Origin: Epiperipatus broadwayi
Lineage: Eukaryota > Onychophora > Udeonychophora > Euonychophora > Peripatidae
Direction of reading: 5' to 3'
Assembly (NCBI GenBank): GCA_028023455.1
Contig: JAQFVV010000031.1
Span: 9,786,093 to 9,850,092 of the forward strand
Length of the DNA stretch: 64,000 nt
A model generated the notes under the pieces. The model worked only from the letters and a program-made list of their open reading frames with translations, was not told the DNA's origin and ran no database searches. Shown here piece after piece: positions 36,053 to 49,670 of the stretch (the first letter of the stretch is position 1; each line of letters starts with the position of its first letter). The position numbers and the translations under genes were made by a program.

Positions 36053-37164
36053 AAACTATTACTTAAATAATGTGTAATAATTCTCAAGGCTAAATGGGTT
36101 TGTAATAAGAGGGTCTATTTGTTAATAGATGAAACCATAGTCATGGAGAGAATTTTGATAAAATTTTGTTGTTGCTTTTTTGGCTAGTATTGCAATGTTA
36201 TATGATTTTCTATTTTATTTATCATTATTAGTATAGTGTTAATTTATATTTAATATATATGTTACATGGAAACAAATTAAATTGTGGAGTTGTTTCTATG
36301 TAAAGTAGCTTTAAATTTGTTTTAACAGTGATGTTGCTAGGCAACCCAATGATCAAGATGGACATTTCCTGAAAGTACACCACTTTTCTACTCTAACACT
36401 AGATAATAGTTTTTTCATTGCAGATTTAATTAGAAATAAAAGGAGATGAAGATTTTTATTATTTCCAATCCAATTTATTATATGGATTTAAATCCACAAA
36501 GCTACTTTTTATGCACCAGGATTCAGAAGATCATCATTTCTTTAAATATGTCATAATTTAAAATTAAACTTGTCAAGATGCAATTGATAGTTTCCCTAGC
36601 AATATCACTGAAACATATTTGAAGCTAATTTACCAGGCAATGATTCCACTCTTTAAATTATTTTTATCATAAATCCATGAAAATTTCAAATCTAACATAT
36701 TACAGTGAAAATGCAAAGTACACTATATTTTGTTCCAAGCCTTCCTCACACACAAATGTATATAATATATAATAACTCACATTTTGTTAATAAACATTGA
36801 TTAGAATAGAATAAGTTTTGTTTATTGAACTGAAAGTATACAGTTTTTTTCAACATACACTATGCTGTTTTGTTACTCTAATCATTGTATCAACTTTGTT
36901 TATTGGTTAATATTTACATTATTTTTTTTGTTGTTATAAATAAAATTTTCTTTTAATTATTAAGTAATTGGTTTTAGTTTTACTAAAAATTATTTTTATA
37001 ACTTATATTACAGATTAGTGTATAATATTCTTCTTCTTCCTCCTTTTCCTCTTCCTTATTATTATATGCATAAGAATAGTGTAATATTTTATATTATCAT
37101 TAGTAGTAATAGTAGTAAAGATGTAAATATGAAATTATACTAAGTATTTATTAGGGAGGGAGAG
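36053..37164. other. Unassigned sequence with a dispersed-repeat fragment
   Basis: Positions 36095-36260 resemble 24290-24420 ('gttaatagatgaaaccat' and 'aattttgataaaattttgtt'). The rest is AT-rich and unassigned. Confidence 0.4.
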
Positions 37165-40100
37165 CTAGGTATTGAAGCAGTCGATCTGATGCACAGATTG
37201 AGCTTCACAGCCCACTTACAATCTCCTACCACCAAACCATGTTTAAACCCCATCCTTATATGCATATACATATTTACTAATACATATTTTTCCTCTCCTT
37301 AACCATTTAAAATAACTGGTGTATATATATATCTATCTTAATGCAAATAAGTTTAATAAATAAATATTTAATGTAATTTTAATGTGTATGCATGTGTAAT
37401 GGATATATATATATATATATATATATATATCCATATATATATATATATATATATATATATTTCCAGTGTGGGGAGATTGTTAATAAATCTTATAAATAAA
37501 GTTATATTATTAATGTATATTGAAAATTTATATATATGTAATTTATTATTTAATTTTAGTGGTCAGAAAATGATGCAATTCTTTTAAGAAGTTTCTTGAA
37601 CACAATTAAAAACAATTAAGTGGAAAACCCATTAGTCAGAATTAAAATGTTACAATTTGTAACAGTAAAGTAAAAATCCATTAGTGGAAATTTTATCCAT
37701 TCCAACTTGTTTTAAAATCATAAGACTATTTTAAAACAATCATTCGAGAAACTTGTAACAAGATTGCATTGTTTCCAAAAACTTACTAAACAAAAGAGAT
37801 ATCCGGTCAGCAGATTTCAACTCTGCTAAGTGCTTAAATTGCCTCAAGTCCAGCAGCTAAGTGCTTAACTACATCATCAGAAAAAGGATATAAATACTAC
37901 TGTATTTGAATCCAAAAAGGGGGAGACAACCATAAAATAACCATTGTAAACATGCTTGTTTAAATTTTAATTCAATGTGCAGTGAGTATGGGGAAATTTC
38001 ACTTTCCCCTCTATTCCAACATGCTCGTTCCCGTGATAAAAGCTCTGGATCCCATACCTATGAACTTTCCAATGACTATAGATAAAATAAATAAAATGCT
38101 ACCTGTTTTGCCTGATTCCAAAACCTAGATCTAGTATGTTAACTCTGATGGACATTAAAAACACCAAGGACCACCACTATCTATGACAAGGTAAAAGAAC
38201 TCTAGCCACTATATGACTCTCTTAACCTCTGCCTTCTATAATAATAATAATCCTGTTGTTCTACTGTATAATCTCATGTAAAATATTTATGATTTATGTA
38301 TTTCTAATTAATTGTATCTCTATATAACTTAACTTCCACTATCATTGAGCCTCTATTTAATATGTTATTTTTTCATTTTCATGCGGCAATATTTTTTTTT
38401 CTATTATTATATATATATTTGTGTTTTAAATATGCCAATAATTTCTCAAACTCGCTAGCATATAATGGATTTATTTTTATTTTTTCCCCACCACTTATGG
38501 GATAATTAAAAACTTAGCTTAATTAAAAACAAGTCTTATATGACTTATGCAGCTGCTCATGAGTTTGGGAAACCAAAGTCATTATCTTGTAAGGTTGTTG
38601 TAGAAAAACAGATCAACGTCTAAAAATGTTTTTTTTTCTCTTTTTAAATAATAATGCACTAATCCTAAATGTAAATGTATTCTATATAAGTAAAATCTAT
38701 TTATTATTCCAGTCATCACCATCACCCCATTCATTTCTATGTAAACATATTTATTTTAATAATGACATTTATTAACTGAAATTTTGTAATTATTAAACGG
38801 TCTGGGAAGTTATCAATCAGGTAAAGTAAAGGGAAAGGGGAATCTTTATATCTTACAAATTATGTAATTTAACTAATTTAAATAATCCATGTCTGTTTAG
38901 AAATTATATCATACCATTACGCAGGATGTTCCATAATGTATGGGCATTAATCAATCCAATAGTTTTTAAAAGTTATATTTTATTGTTCCAAGCATTGCGT
39001 GCATATAGGCACCCTTGTTCTTATATTATATATATTTGTGCTTCTTTTACCTGGGAGTATTGAAAAGTCGAATCCCGTTATCTATCTCAAAGTCCAAGAA
39101 CCAGGCTCTTAATCCCCCTGGGGACTTATTTGGTTGTATGTGCATGCTTTATATGGGGATCGCTCTGGAAAATCCAGCCCAATAAATGCATAGCCGACCG
39201 CTCTTCGTTCATGAATCGACCCTGCCAACGTCTGCTGAGTTATATCAGTCTGTTCTTCAAATGAATTCTATAAAGCACCTGTTAGGATCCATGACTGGAT
39301 CATGTAAATATGTCACCATGCATGCACTGCCTTCCCATTAACTTTTCTAATAAACCTAGGAAGATCCATAAACCGTGATTTTGTGATTTTGCTAAACAAA
39401 TCTATTTCCACTACTTTAAAATGTGCCTCTTTGTGACAACATTATTATAAATATATTCACCAGCTATCCCACACATGTTTATCACTCCATAAACTGAATA
39501 TTAATAAAATGTATTTTGTATGAATTTAATGCTTCATCCTAAAGTGATAATTATCCTCTAACTCGGTTAAATGCTTATTGTTGTTTTTTCTGGGATGGTG
39601 TGGTAACTTACAATTATATTTCCTAAACAGTGCTAAGTCATTTATCCATTGTTATTGTATACGTTATTGGCATAGCCGCAACCATAAACCAATGTAATCT
39701 GTAAAATCTAATTCCATAATTTATAAATAAAATGTAATGTGATTTCTCTATGACCAAATGTCATATAATATTTACGAGGCCAATGATTAATAAATAATAA
39801 CATGCATTTATTTATGTTTCGCTAAAGTAATAAATCTTAATATCTCAGAATCATTGTGTTTTCTTTTAGTTAAATTAATATCTTAATTAATAATTTATGC
39901 TCGTACTGACTAGATGACATTCCACTAATAAATCATTAATATGAAAGATCATGATCTTTAATTGCTTTCAAATTATAGTTCATGCTAAGTTATTTCATCA
40001 TTAAACTTAAATTAGAGTCTCTTTTTATCTCCAATGTGTGATGCCGGTGGAGAGAGATAAAATTAGACCGATATCATCGGGATTGTTGCTCATAAGTTGG

Positions 40101-40236
40101 TAGATCTGGAAAATAGGCAAATGGAGCAGAGTTCATGAGTGTTCCTGACTTATGTATCTTGCACATGATTGGACTCAAGGTACTTTTGCCTAGATGCTAG
40201 ATCTTGTTATGTGAACAGACAAAACTGACCGGTACA
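37165..40236 (+). repeat. 3-kb duplicated segment, copy 2
   Basis: Partner of 28478-31455, described there. This copy carries a long (AT)n expansion at 37401-37461 and keeps an intact right flank ('tatgtgccaatt') where copy 1 is cut by MITE-A. The frame that is open for 95 codons on the minus strand of copy 1 is broken here. Confidence 0.8.
37401..37461. repeat. (AT)n microsatellite
   Basis: Two AT runs separated by 'cc' with 'gg' before and 'cc' after, so the tract is self-complementary. Only a short AT run occupies the equivalent place in copy 1. Confidence 0.9.
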
Positions 40237-42260
40237 GTATATGTGCCAATTCAAATGTGTAGTTCACATAGAAATTGACAAAAAGAAGCATTCATAATCT
40301 AGTCTGAAATTCAAATTAGGATAGTTTGATGGCATCCAATTAAATTCATAGTCTATTCTGTAATGATCACTTATCTAAGTATTAACTATCTCACATACTT
40401 GTAGTTAAGTATTATATATGGTGTTGGATTACAATTGTCCAGACACCACCATTATAACCCATATTACTTATTGCTCCTTTTTATCTATATGATCATCATT
40501 TATAATTTGGGTACCTAACTCAGAACACAACAAATTTGAACATCTAGTTTATATGGGTGCCAATAAATATGAATACTTAAAATAAATATATACTTTAAGT
40601 AAACATGGGTTATGATAATATTATCAAGGGGTTCATTCATATAGACTTTTATGAGAGTAATATATGACTATTCTCATCAATAGTGTTTAGTGAATGATTT
40701 TGAGGGAATATGTGAGTACAAAAAAGGCACTAAACTAACAATAGAAAATAAAACTATAAAGAAGTTTCTTGACCAACTTATTCAGGACAAAAAAAAATAT
40801 ATTGTGGAAATAGGATAGAGCAGGATAGAGAAGAATTTGGGAAAAACATAGTGTGGGGAATGGAAAGGAAAAGCAAGGTGGTTAACAGGTTTCTCTGGGT
40901 ACAGTGGCTGAGAGATTTCTGACTTTGAAAAGGAGAAGCAGCAGCTTTTTTTTCTTATGACGAAAGTTAAGCTGATGTTTCAGAAAACTTGGCCATCCAA
41001 GTTTTTTTAATAGTGACTAAAAAATATTAATGAAAATAATATCATTCAATAATAGATTGGAATAATTAAAAACGTAGCCAAGCAATCAAAGGCCTATTAT
41101 AAAATAATAATAACTAAATTATATTTATTTATATAACAAGCTCATTTAGAAAATTAAATTTAACAATTCTTTGAATTTTATTTATTAACAATCTTCAATC
41201 ACACATAAAAGATCATGGTAAATGAAGTCTGTGCATGGATGCAGCTGTGAAAATTAGAGTGTATTTTTATGTTTCTTTGTTTGTTATATTTAATTAGCAT
41301 TCTAAAGAGAAAGGAAAATATTTTACAGACACATTTTGATCTGCCTATTTGACCACGATGAAAGGTTGGAGAGAGGAAATCATTAACTGTTAACGCAGCA
41401 AAGGAGCTATTAATGTTTAAAATAAATTAAGATTGGAATTCTGATGATTGTTTGTGAAATAGAAAATATTTTGTCTTTTTTTGTTCAAGAGTAAAAATTT
41501 CAAATACAGACACTTTTAATTTTTAGCTAAGATGGAATAAACCACATATGCTATATAAAAGAGGTCGCTGAACTTCATGTCTATAAGAGCCATATGCTGA
41601 AATTTAGATAAAGCTACAATTACGTTTTTAAAGTATTCAATAGAAGCAAATATTTGACTTATGAAACAGCAATAATAAAAGAATACAAGTTGATGAGGTA
41701 AACAATCATTACAAAATTGCCCCTAAAAAATAATAAGGCATGTATGGTTTCAAAATAAAATGTAAATACATCACGCTAATATAAATTATATCATGATTTC
41801 ATTTCAAAAGTTTCTGACTGCAGAAAAAGTTGTAGCCTGCGTTTTAGTGCATTTAGACATATTACTTGTTTAAATAGAATGTTTATGGTTTTCTTATTCT
41901 TAAATTTTATTTTGATAAGTATATATTTTAAATTACAATTATTTTGCTAATATATAAAGTGAATTCCTAAAATTCTAAAACATCAGACCGATTTCATTGC
42001 TGTTCTTGAATCTCAATGGCTATCAAGTTTTAAGGGAGAAAATGTGGTCATTGACTGCCTTTGCCTGAATTTGGACAAATACTCCCATGAAAATTTCAAT
42101 TAAAAGAAAAATAAATATTTCATTGTGTGCCCAATAATCCCCATTAAATTATGCAATGAAAATCAGCTCCACAAGGGAAAAGATAAAAACAAATACATTA
42201 ATGAAGATCTTCAGAGACTAAATTTAAATGTCAGAAGAGCTATAGGAGTCATGAATATAA
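40237..42260. other. Unassigned sequence
   Basis: Includes a purine-rich, less AT-rich patch at about 40790-41000. No frame, RNA or repeat partner is recognised. This is one of the longest stretches without an identifiable repeat and a reasonable place to look for host regulatory or exonic sequence. Confidence 0.4.
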
Positions 42261-42263
42261 ACT

Positions 42264-42298
42264 TATATATATATATATATATATATATATAAGTTTAT

Positions 42299-42337
<39 letters not shown>
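42264..42337. repeat. (AT)n microsatellite with inverted flanks
   Basis: 'ataaactt' and 'aagtttat' bracket the first AT run, making a perfect hairpin. A second AT run follows. Confidence 0.9.
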
Positions 42338-42339
<2 letters not shown>

Positions 42340-43702
42340 GATTGATGTTGCCTGAATCAGATTTTATGTTTCTAAATATAGATAGCACTATTCTGTACTT
42401 GGGTATTATTCTTACTATGGCATATTACTCTGTTGATGTATTATTCTAAGTTGGCAATATGTTTAAAATAACACCTCCACGGGATATGGGAATAGAGCTA
42501 ATCAATAAAATTTGTCTGCATATCGCAAACTTAGAATAATATGTCATTGGAATAATAAGTCAAACTAGGTATATTATCAAACTTCATATCTAAAGCATAT
42601 ATTCTTTATGGGAAATGTAAAAAAATACATTACAATACTAAAGAAAAACAGGTAGTTATTAGTTGTGACTTTTTTATGTAGCACATCACGCTGTCAAAAT
42701 CATCCTTTCTCATCATAAACACTCATCATGTGTAATACCAAACTGCAAATCTAAAAAAAAACACCTTATTTCCAATAATGGAAAGATATATTTATTATTG
42801 AAAAAAAATATGAAAAAAAACTCTTAAACATTTTTTAAATGGTGAACTGTAACATTAAGTTTTAGCTTCACTTTTTTTTTTTGACTTTAAAATAAAATGG
42901 CGAGATGAAGTTTTAGCTTTATCTATAAATGATAAACTATAACTTTAACCTTATATTTTAAATATTTTTTTAAAAAAATATATAAAAAGTTTTAGCAAAA
43001 AAAAAAAAAACAAATATAATTTTATTTGCCATAAATGTATTTTTAAATATTAAACCGTATTATTTATAAATGATGCCAGAGATATATTATATTGTGGGGG
43101 GGGCGGATTATTTGTAGTGGGCTGAACACAAGTCAGCACATTTCATAACTTGTGCATATATTTGTAAAAAGTTGGTGATATATATATATATGACATGGAT
43201 TAGTCATGCCAGGATTGGTGCAGGAATAATGCCAAAGTATCAAATATTCCAGCACTGCTTTCATCTAACATACATAAAACATATAGATAAATAAATTGTT
43301 TCATTTTTAACAAAAATAAAATTGGTCAATATATCTATGTCAAGATCAACCATTCATTCTCATGCATGGGATAGTTGGTTACAAATTGTGAAACAGAAAA
43401 AAATAATAAAAGTAGCTTTAAAATACTAGAAAGGATATTACAATAATAATAATATTGTATATAAAAAAGTATAGTAATACTAAGTTATTATTTGTTATCA
43501 ATAGCAGAAAGAATTTAAATTTTTAAAAAAATGTTGTTAAGTAGGCAGTAGTAAATATTTGAATGAAATAAATAGAATAAACTTTCAAATATAGACAGAT
43601 AGATAATAGATCTAAAAATATATAATTAAAGTATCAACATGTTAGTTTAAGAGGAAATAGAAACAAGATTAAAATACATTAAGATTTGTTTTATATATAT
43701 AT
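42338..43702. other. AT-rich sequence with homopolymers
   Basis: Contains several poly-A/T runs and a G-rich run near 43095 (eight consecutive G). No feature is supported. Confidence 0.4.
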
Positions 43703-43949
43703 ACAATAAAAATAATAATAATAATAATAGTAACAAACTATTATAAACAATCCTTAAATTCACAGAAGTACGTTCAGTTAATTTCTTGAACCTGCCTCAA
43801 CTGCCATTAAAATTCAAAAAAAAAAAATGTTTTCTTTTTGAATTTTAATGGCAGTTGAGGCAGGTTCAAGAAATTAATGGAAAGCACTGCTGCGAATTTA
43901 AGGATTGTTTATAATAGTTTGTTACCATCATTATTATTATTTTATTGTA
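43703..43949. repeat. Near-perfect hairpin (MITE-like), about 112-bp arms
   Basis: Left arm about 43703-43816 and right arm about 43838-43949 are inverted copies around a loop of about 20 bp rich in A and T. Blocks such as 'gaacctgcctcaactgccat' and 'aaacaatccttaaattc' are perfectly complemented. A short unpaired stretch ('acagaagtacgtt' versus 'ggaaagcactgctgc') interrupts the arms. (AAT)n triplets lie at both outer ends. Confidence 0.85.
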
Positions 43950-44071
43950 ATTATAGTTTTGTTTTAATTAGCAGACATTTTATTCATATATATATATATA
44001 TGCACACACACTGTCCCTTATTCTGAAGAGGCTATAAACTTACAAGTATGTAGTTTGTGGCCAATGATAGA

Positions 44072-46350
44072 AGGTGCTAAGAATCTTGTGATTGTGAGCC
44101 CAAGCTGCCATTTGATGATGATTTTTTATTTAGGTATACTTACAACTGCAGATCACTTTCAAGTGAATGAATATTGGAAGATCTGTCTAATATTATTGGA
44201 CTTTGTGAAATTAGAAGAAAAGATGAAGAAGCAATGGATTTAAAAAGTGGACACATAATCTGAAAAAGTGGCAAGATTTGTTATTCAAATTAATAGTAGA
44301 CACCAATTACAGATAATTAAAGTTTATGCCTTAACAAGTTTTCATTATGATGCAGAAGTGGAGGATTTTTACATCGATGTATAAAAGACTTTTGATCAGA
44401 GTAAACAACATTTTAAAATTGCCGTGGGAGACTTTAATGCTAGAATTGGTAAATAATTGAAAGATGAAATTGTTGTAGATAAATTTGGTTGTTGTACTAG
44501 GGATGAGAGAGGACATAGACTTGTGGAGTTTGCAAAAAAAAAACAACTATATTATGAATTCTTTGAAGAAAATGTTCAACACAAATGGATATGGAAGCAT
44601 CCAAATGAAGGTGTAGCAAAATTGAGTTATATTTTGATTAACGGAAAATATGTGTATCAAAAATAAATTCGACACAGGAAGTGATCATTGATTAATAAGA
44701 TTTAAGATACATGTTAATACAAAACTAGAGAGACAAAAATTATTAAGAAAAACAATATTTACAGTTGCATTCTAATAAATTTAAATTAGAATTTGCAAAT
44801 TGTTTTTGAATATTAACAGATTTTGAATATGATTCAGATTTGAACAAAATCAATGTGAAAATAACTGATATTTTAAAAAACTGCAATAAAGATAACTGGT
44901 ACAAAAAAGAAGCTTCTATTGAAACAAGACAATATATGAAGAAAAAAAGAATATGAAACTATATAAAAATGGTAAAATAAGAAGGATTAAATATCTCCAC
45001 TTTTGTAAAATGATAGAAAAATCAGTGAACAAGCAAGGAAAGCTATACAAGAAAATAAATCTCAAGAGTATAAAATAACATCTTTGTATTGGTAGAAAAC
45101 TTATTTCTGCATAAAAAGAGAGATGACATCATGAAATTATAAGACTTCTAGAAGAATTATATAGCAATAAAGAACAAGGAAAAGTATCTTCTACAATTAC
45201 TATATCTTCTGAATTAACCAGGATTTTAAATGAAGAAGAAAAAAACTTCAGTTAATGATGGAAGTGTAATTAATATCTTAAAGGAAGCAGATAAAAAAAT
45301 AGAAAGGTCCAATGAATAAAAGTTGCCATTATACTTTGGATTTGTAGATGATGATAAAAGGCATTTCATTTTATAATCAGTTCTTCAGTAATTAAAGCAT
45401 CATATCATCTATGTATAGACCCAAGACATTGTCATATTCTAAAGAATATTTATGACATTGTAAGAGCAACCATTAGATTACATAATAATACTAAGAAGAT
45501 TAACATTGAGAATAATATACAACAGGGTGGCTTTATATCCCCAAAAACTTTTACAGCAGTTTTGCAAAAATGAGAAGTTAGAGATTAAAGTAAATGATTA
45601 CTTAACTCATTTAGCTTTCACAAACAATGTTATTGTTTTTAAAAAATAATGTTTTAGAGCTTCAGAAAATGTTGCAAGAGGTATCAGATGAAACTAAGAA
45701 AGTAGGACTAAATGTAAATGTTAAAAAGACTAAAATAACTCATGGATTTTCTCAAAAAATAAAATAAAATAAACATTGATAATGATGAGTTAAAAAAAGT
45801 TAATACCTACAAATATCTTGATCAAATTACTATTAATCATACAATTAAATTTGGTTTGTGGGTTTTTGATAGAAATAACTGGTGTTTGAAAAGGAAAGTT
45901 TTTAATAAATATGTGTTACCACTTGTTATTTACAGATCTAAGACTTGGGGACTTAATAGAAAATTAATTCAGGGACTTCAAATCACTCACCAAAGTATGG
46001 AGAGATTCATGCTAAGTGTGGCAAGAAAAGATTGAAAAAGAAATACATGAGTGAAAGAATAAATAAGTGTTACTGTCATCACTGAAAGAATTAAGAGTCT
46101 AAAGTGGAGCTGGATTGGACATATTAGAAGAGGTGTTAAAATAGATGGCCAGTTGAAGTCTTAAACATAGTTTCAAGAGATTGTAAAATACCCAAAAAGA
46201 GACCTCATGGTAAATGGTAAGATGAAATAAGAGTATGTGTTTGGATGATGTGGAGAAGCAAGGCTAGATATTGGGGAAAATAGATAGAACTTATGGGAGA
46301 CCTTCACCCTGTAGTAGATCAATAATCTCTGAAAATGATAATGGTAATGT
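44072..46350 (+). pseudogene. RTE-type non-LTR retrotransposon, degenerate copy 2
   Basis: Same family and orientation as 24920-27790. The endonuclease is better preserved: TYNCRSLSSE (about 44138), then EIRRKDEEAMDLKSGH, KIAVGDFNARIGK (about 44420-44456, with the catalytic GDFNA) and an open frame at 44457-44666 including RDERGHRLVEFAKKKQL and HKWIWKHPNEGVAKLSYILI. The N-terminal and middle RT parts are largely deleted. Retained RT pieces are IYDIVRATIRLHNNTKK (about 45448-45500), ISPKTFTAVLQK (about 45536-45570), HLAFTNNVIVF in place of FADD (about 45605-45640) and VSDETKKVGLNVNVKKTK (about 45680-45733). The 3' end again has 'gataatgg'. Confidence 0.75.
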
Positions 46351-46389
46351 ATATACATATATATTTTTTCTTTGTTAATGAATAAATAA

Positions 46390-46735
46390 AACTATTTTTT
46401 AGTTTCTATTCCAAGAAAAGAATTTAATTGGAAAGATAATTCTATGAAACTTTTTTAATCAAATATAAAAACTAAGTTTAATAAAAAGACATGTAAGGTC
46501 ACAGAGCAGGTATATAAGCTGCATAGTCTTTCGGAAAAAGATTTGGAGCCGGATGCTATAAAAACATTTATAGGAATTTTATTAAATAAAAATCTGGAAC
46601 TTCTATGAATTATTCGAAATCTACACTGGAACTCATTTTTGCAATTTGAATACATCATTCTAAAAGAAGCTTTAAATCCTAGTCCAACTAGAAATAATAT
46701 GATGAATCAACAAAAATATTTATTTAACAAAAAAA
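46390..46735 (+). pseudogene. Unrecognised coding-like remnant
   Basis: The plus strand reads VTEQVYKLHSLSEKD then LEPDAIKTFIGILLNKN (about 46495-46590), followed by broken frames. The composition is protein-like and a charged helix is possible. It could be the N-terminal part of another Penelope-like ORF, but I cannot place it. Confidence 0.3.
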
Positions 46736-47399
46736 AAAATTAACTCAGCCCAGAAAATGTTATAATTAATATGTCATTATAGCATTGTTTTAATAGTACT
46801 ACATATATAAAAGTGGCAAAAAAAATTCTAAGACGGGAATTATATAAATCTCTCAAAAAGTTACATAGGAAGTTCTATTTTTCTTAGTGTTATACAGTTG
46901 TAAGTTATTTCAATCAATAATATTTTTTAATTACTTGCTGAAAAAACAAAGATTTTTAAAATTTTATTAACATTGATTTGATATAAATTGCTGTTTATTA
47001 TTTTAAGAACTTAAAATGTTTTTGTTCTGATCTTGTGAATATATATTTATATCATGTATAAATTTATTTATACATGATATAAATAAATATTTATATATAT
47101 TTATTTATGCATATACTTTGTATTGAAAACAAGAAAGTCTTATTTGGGTTAAACCATGTATTATTTTGTTTAATTTCTGACATTTTGATAAAATAACATT
47201 CTTCCTTGTCAAGGTCAAGTTCTTAAAGAAGAACTGTTACATCTTAAGTAATAATGAGATTGAGCATGAAATAAAAAAACAATTATTCTTATATATATAT
47301 ATTTGGTAATTGATCATTCAAAATAGGTAGATTAATTAAAAAAACTGTTTACTTTTTTATATTTTACAATTAATTGATTCAAAGTTGATTTTAAAAAAT

Positions 47400-47900
47400 G
47401 GAGGTAAAATAATTAGCTTTACAAGGCTGGAATACATTTTACTTCATCATATTTGTTTACACTATCTAGTCTTTTCAATATTTCTAAATCATACTTTTCC
47501 AAATTATCAAAGGCAGGTGTGTGAACAATTTTTTTTAAAAAATGTGTTATAAAAACTGATGTAATCAACTTTTGATTGAAGGCATTTTTATGCGCTCTAA
47601 CTCTGACACTAATGTTTTTTTCACTGATCTTCATAACTGTTTGGGCACTATAAATATAGAATTTTGTAGACACCTTGGTATTCTAAAAGTAGTCAATTTC
47701 TAAGTTGATGAAAAAATTATTAATTGTTTTTGCTTGTGGCAAAGATAGACTTGATATTAAAATTAAATAGTCTACTGAATTTTTCAGTGACTCCTTTAAT
47801 ATAAGGCATAACCAGTTGAGATGTCAATTTATCACCTTTTTTCTTCTGCTATGTAAAGCTTTATATATAATGCTTTTATTATAACCATTAAAAGGTAGAA
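47400..47900 (-). pseudogene. Penelope-like element 3' end (PLE4)
   Basis: The minus strand reads FNGYNKSIIYKALHSRRKK (about 47895-47835) and, after a break, STKFYIYSAQTVMKISEKN then ISVRVRAHKNAF (about 47670-47575). The layout, with a LPYIGYxSxxIYKxL-like stretch before the (I)Y-C-YIG-R-H arrangement, fits the C-terminal GIY-YIG region of Penelope-like proteins, but the GIY and YIG motifs themselves are degraded. The 84-codon frame at 47419-47673 is the longest piece. Confidence 0.45.
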
Positions 47901-48570
47901 TATATTGTAAGGGTCACTGCCTCTCTCTATACCGCATTGAGCATAAAATGCGTTTTCTGAGATCGAGCAGCAATTAAGAAATATTCAAAGGCATCCAAAA
48001 TATACATTACTATAATCATACCTTTGAAAGGTTCATTTACTGCAACCTTTACGTGCCACCTTAAGAAAGAGATTGCTCCCCTGCCTAAGGGATATGATCA
48101 TGTAATAAGTAAAGAGCTATAATCTCTTATAAAAAATCAATAGAAAGTGAATGCCTAACGAATGATTCCCGATCCCGGTAAGTTTAATCCCTGACTAGCT
48201 CAATCAACTCATGATCTCGGGATGGTGGTTTGTTGCTTCGTTAACAGAAATGGTCAAACACTAATATCATTATCAAATACACAGCACAACTCCGTACTTT
48301 AAAATTAGATATTAAATTTATTAAGCCCTCTATGATTATAAAAATATTTACAAAATAATAAACACACACATAAATGATAGTAATTAAAATTCAAGTGTAT
48401 AATAAATTTTAAAGTTTCATGAATGGGAAAGGAATGGTCTGAAATTCTCTCCTGCTTACACTTTAAACTCAAACCAAAATTTCTTATAAAGCAATGTGTA
48501 TTGGCCATGGTATGTACGTGTTTCATAATAATACAAAAAAAATGAGTTAGCCATGAGTTAATGATAGTAG

Positions 48571-48865
48571 AATCTTAAGTGTTCCAAAATCTGATTCCTG
48601 CATGTGGCGGACAATAATAATGATTTGGAACACTTTCGTACACACTTTTATTCCTTATGAAAACAATCCTGCACTTAGCGGATGGAATAAATTTACTCGG
48701 GGAATAAACTCATGCTAAACTACAATTTTAATCTTAAAAGTTCTAGAATATGACTCCTGCCCGTAGCGGACAATAATAATTATTTGGAACACTGTCTTAC
48801 ATACTTTTATTCCTTATAAAACAATCCTGCACTTAGCGGATGGAATAAATTTTCTATTATTTCAA
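48571..48865 (+). repeat. Tandem repeat, two units, about 159-bp period
   Basis: Units start near 48571 and 48730. Shared blocks are 'agcggacaataataat' (ggcggacaataataat in unit 1), 'atttggaacact', 'acttttattccttat' and 'aatcctgcacttagcggatg'. Within each unit 'gcggacaataa' and 'gcggatggaataa' are themselves related. Confidence 0.8.
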
Positions 48866-49556
48866 AGCGAAACACATACATCCAATGACCAAACCACCCA
48901 ATTATTTCTATTTAACTATTTTGAAATATTTCATGTTTACTTTATTGATTCTTTTATAATTTATTTAGATACTCCAATGAATTACATGTAGCTTTATGTT
49001 AAAATTACAAACAAAATATTTATGACTGAATTACGCAATTCATTGGTTCATTTAGTAATAGCAATTTAAGTCAAATGACGAATTACTCATAATAAGACAT
49101 AAAAAAAAAATATATAAAAAAAACATAAACAATACTTCCCGAAGTCTTTGTTCTTCTCCAGGCTATGATTTTGAGGGCGATATATATCTGCTGTGCAGGC
49201 GATTACTTCACAGGGCCTATATGGAGGTTGGAAAATTGTCCATAGCAGTTACACTTTCAGAAATGGAAAGTCACATCACTGGATGGCTATGTAGGACTCC
49301 GAGCTGTGCGAATGTACTGAACTTGGGTTTCTACTCCATATCCATTGCTGAATCACGAATAAATCCTGATTACATTTCCTTAGCGATATAAAACATTAGC
49401 TTAAATTTCAATTGTATTTTTCTTTTTCAGTCAATGAATATCATATTTCTTGGTCTGCACCTTTTAAAATACGTTCAGCATTCCGAATCAATAGTTTTTA
49501 CACTCATAATTCTTTTTCTTTTCTTTTTGTCTGTACACTCCGGAAACTATACTGCT

Positions 49557-49670
49557 AATGGGTAAGAGTGCCCATGCGAGTATCAACCAATGTAACCCAA
49601 CTAACTCAAAGCGAATGGGTAAGAGTGCCCATGTGAGTATCAACTAATGTAACCCAGCTAACTAATTAAA
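49557..49670 (+). repeat. Tandem repeat, two 57-bp units
   Basis: Units 49557-49613 and 49614-49670 both read 'aatgggtaagagtgcccatg' then 'gagtatcaac-aatgtaaccca', and differ at only a few sites. 'gggtaagagtgccca' is itself partly palindromic. Confidence 0.9.

Noticed and set aside
37165-40236. Large composite transposon bounded by the two 3-kb copies
   Set aside because: The internal 5.7 kb contains unrelated remnants in both orientations and no target duplication was found outside the copies.
48110-48260. tRNA or snRNA gene in the 'gatcccgg...ctcgggat' region
   Set aside because: Only a short inverted pair is present; no cloverleaf, Pol III box pair or snRNA motif is seen.
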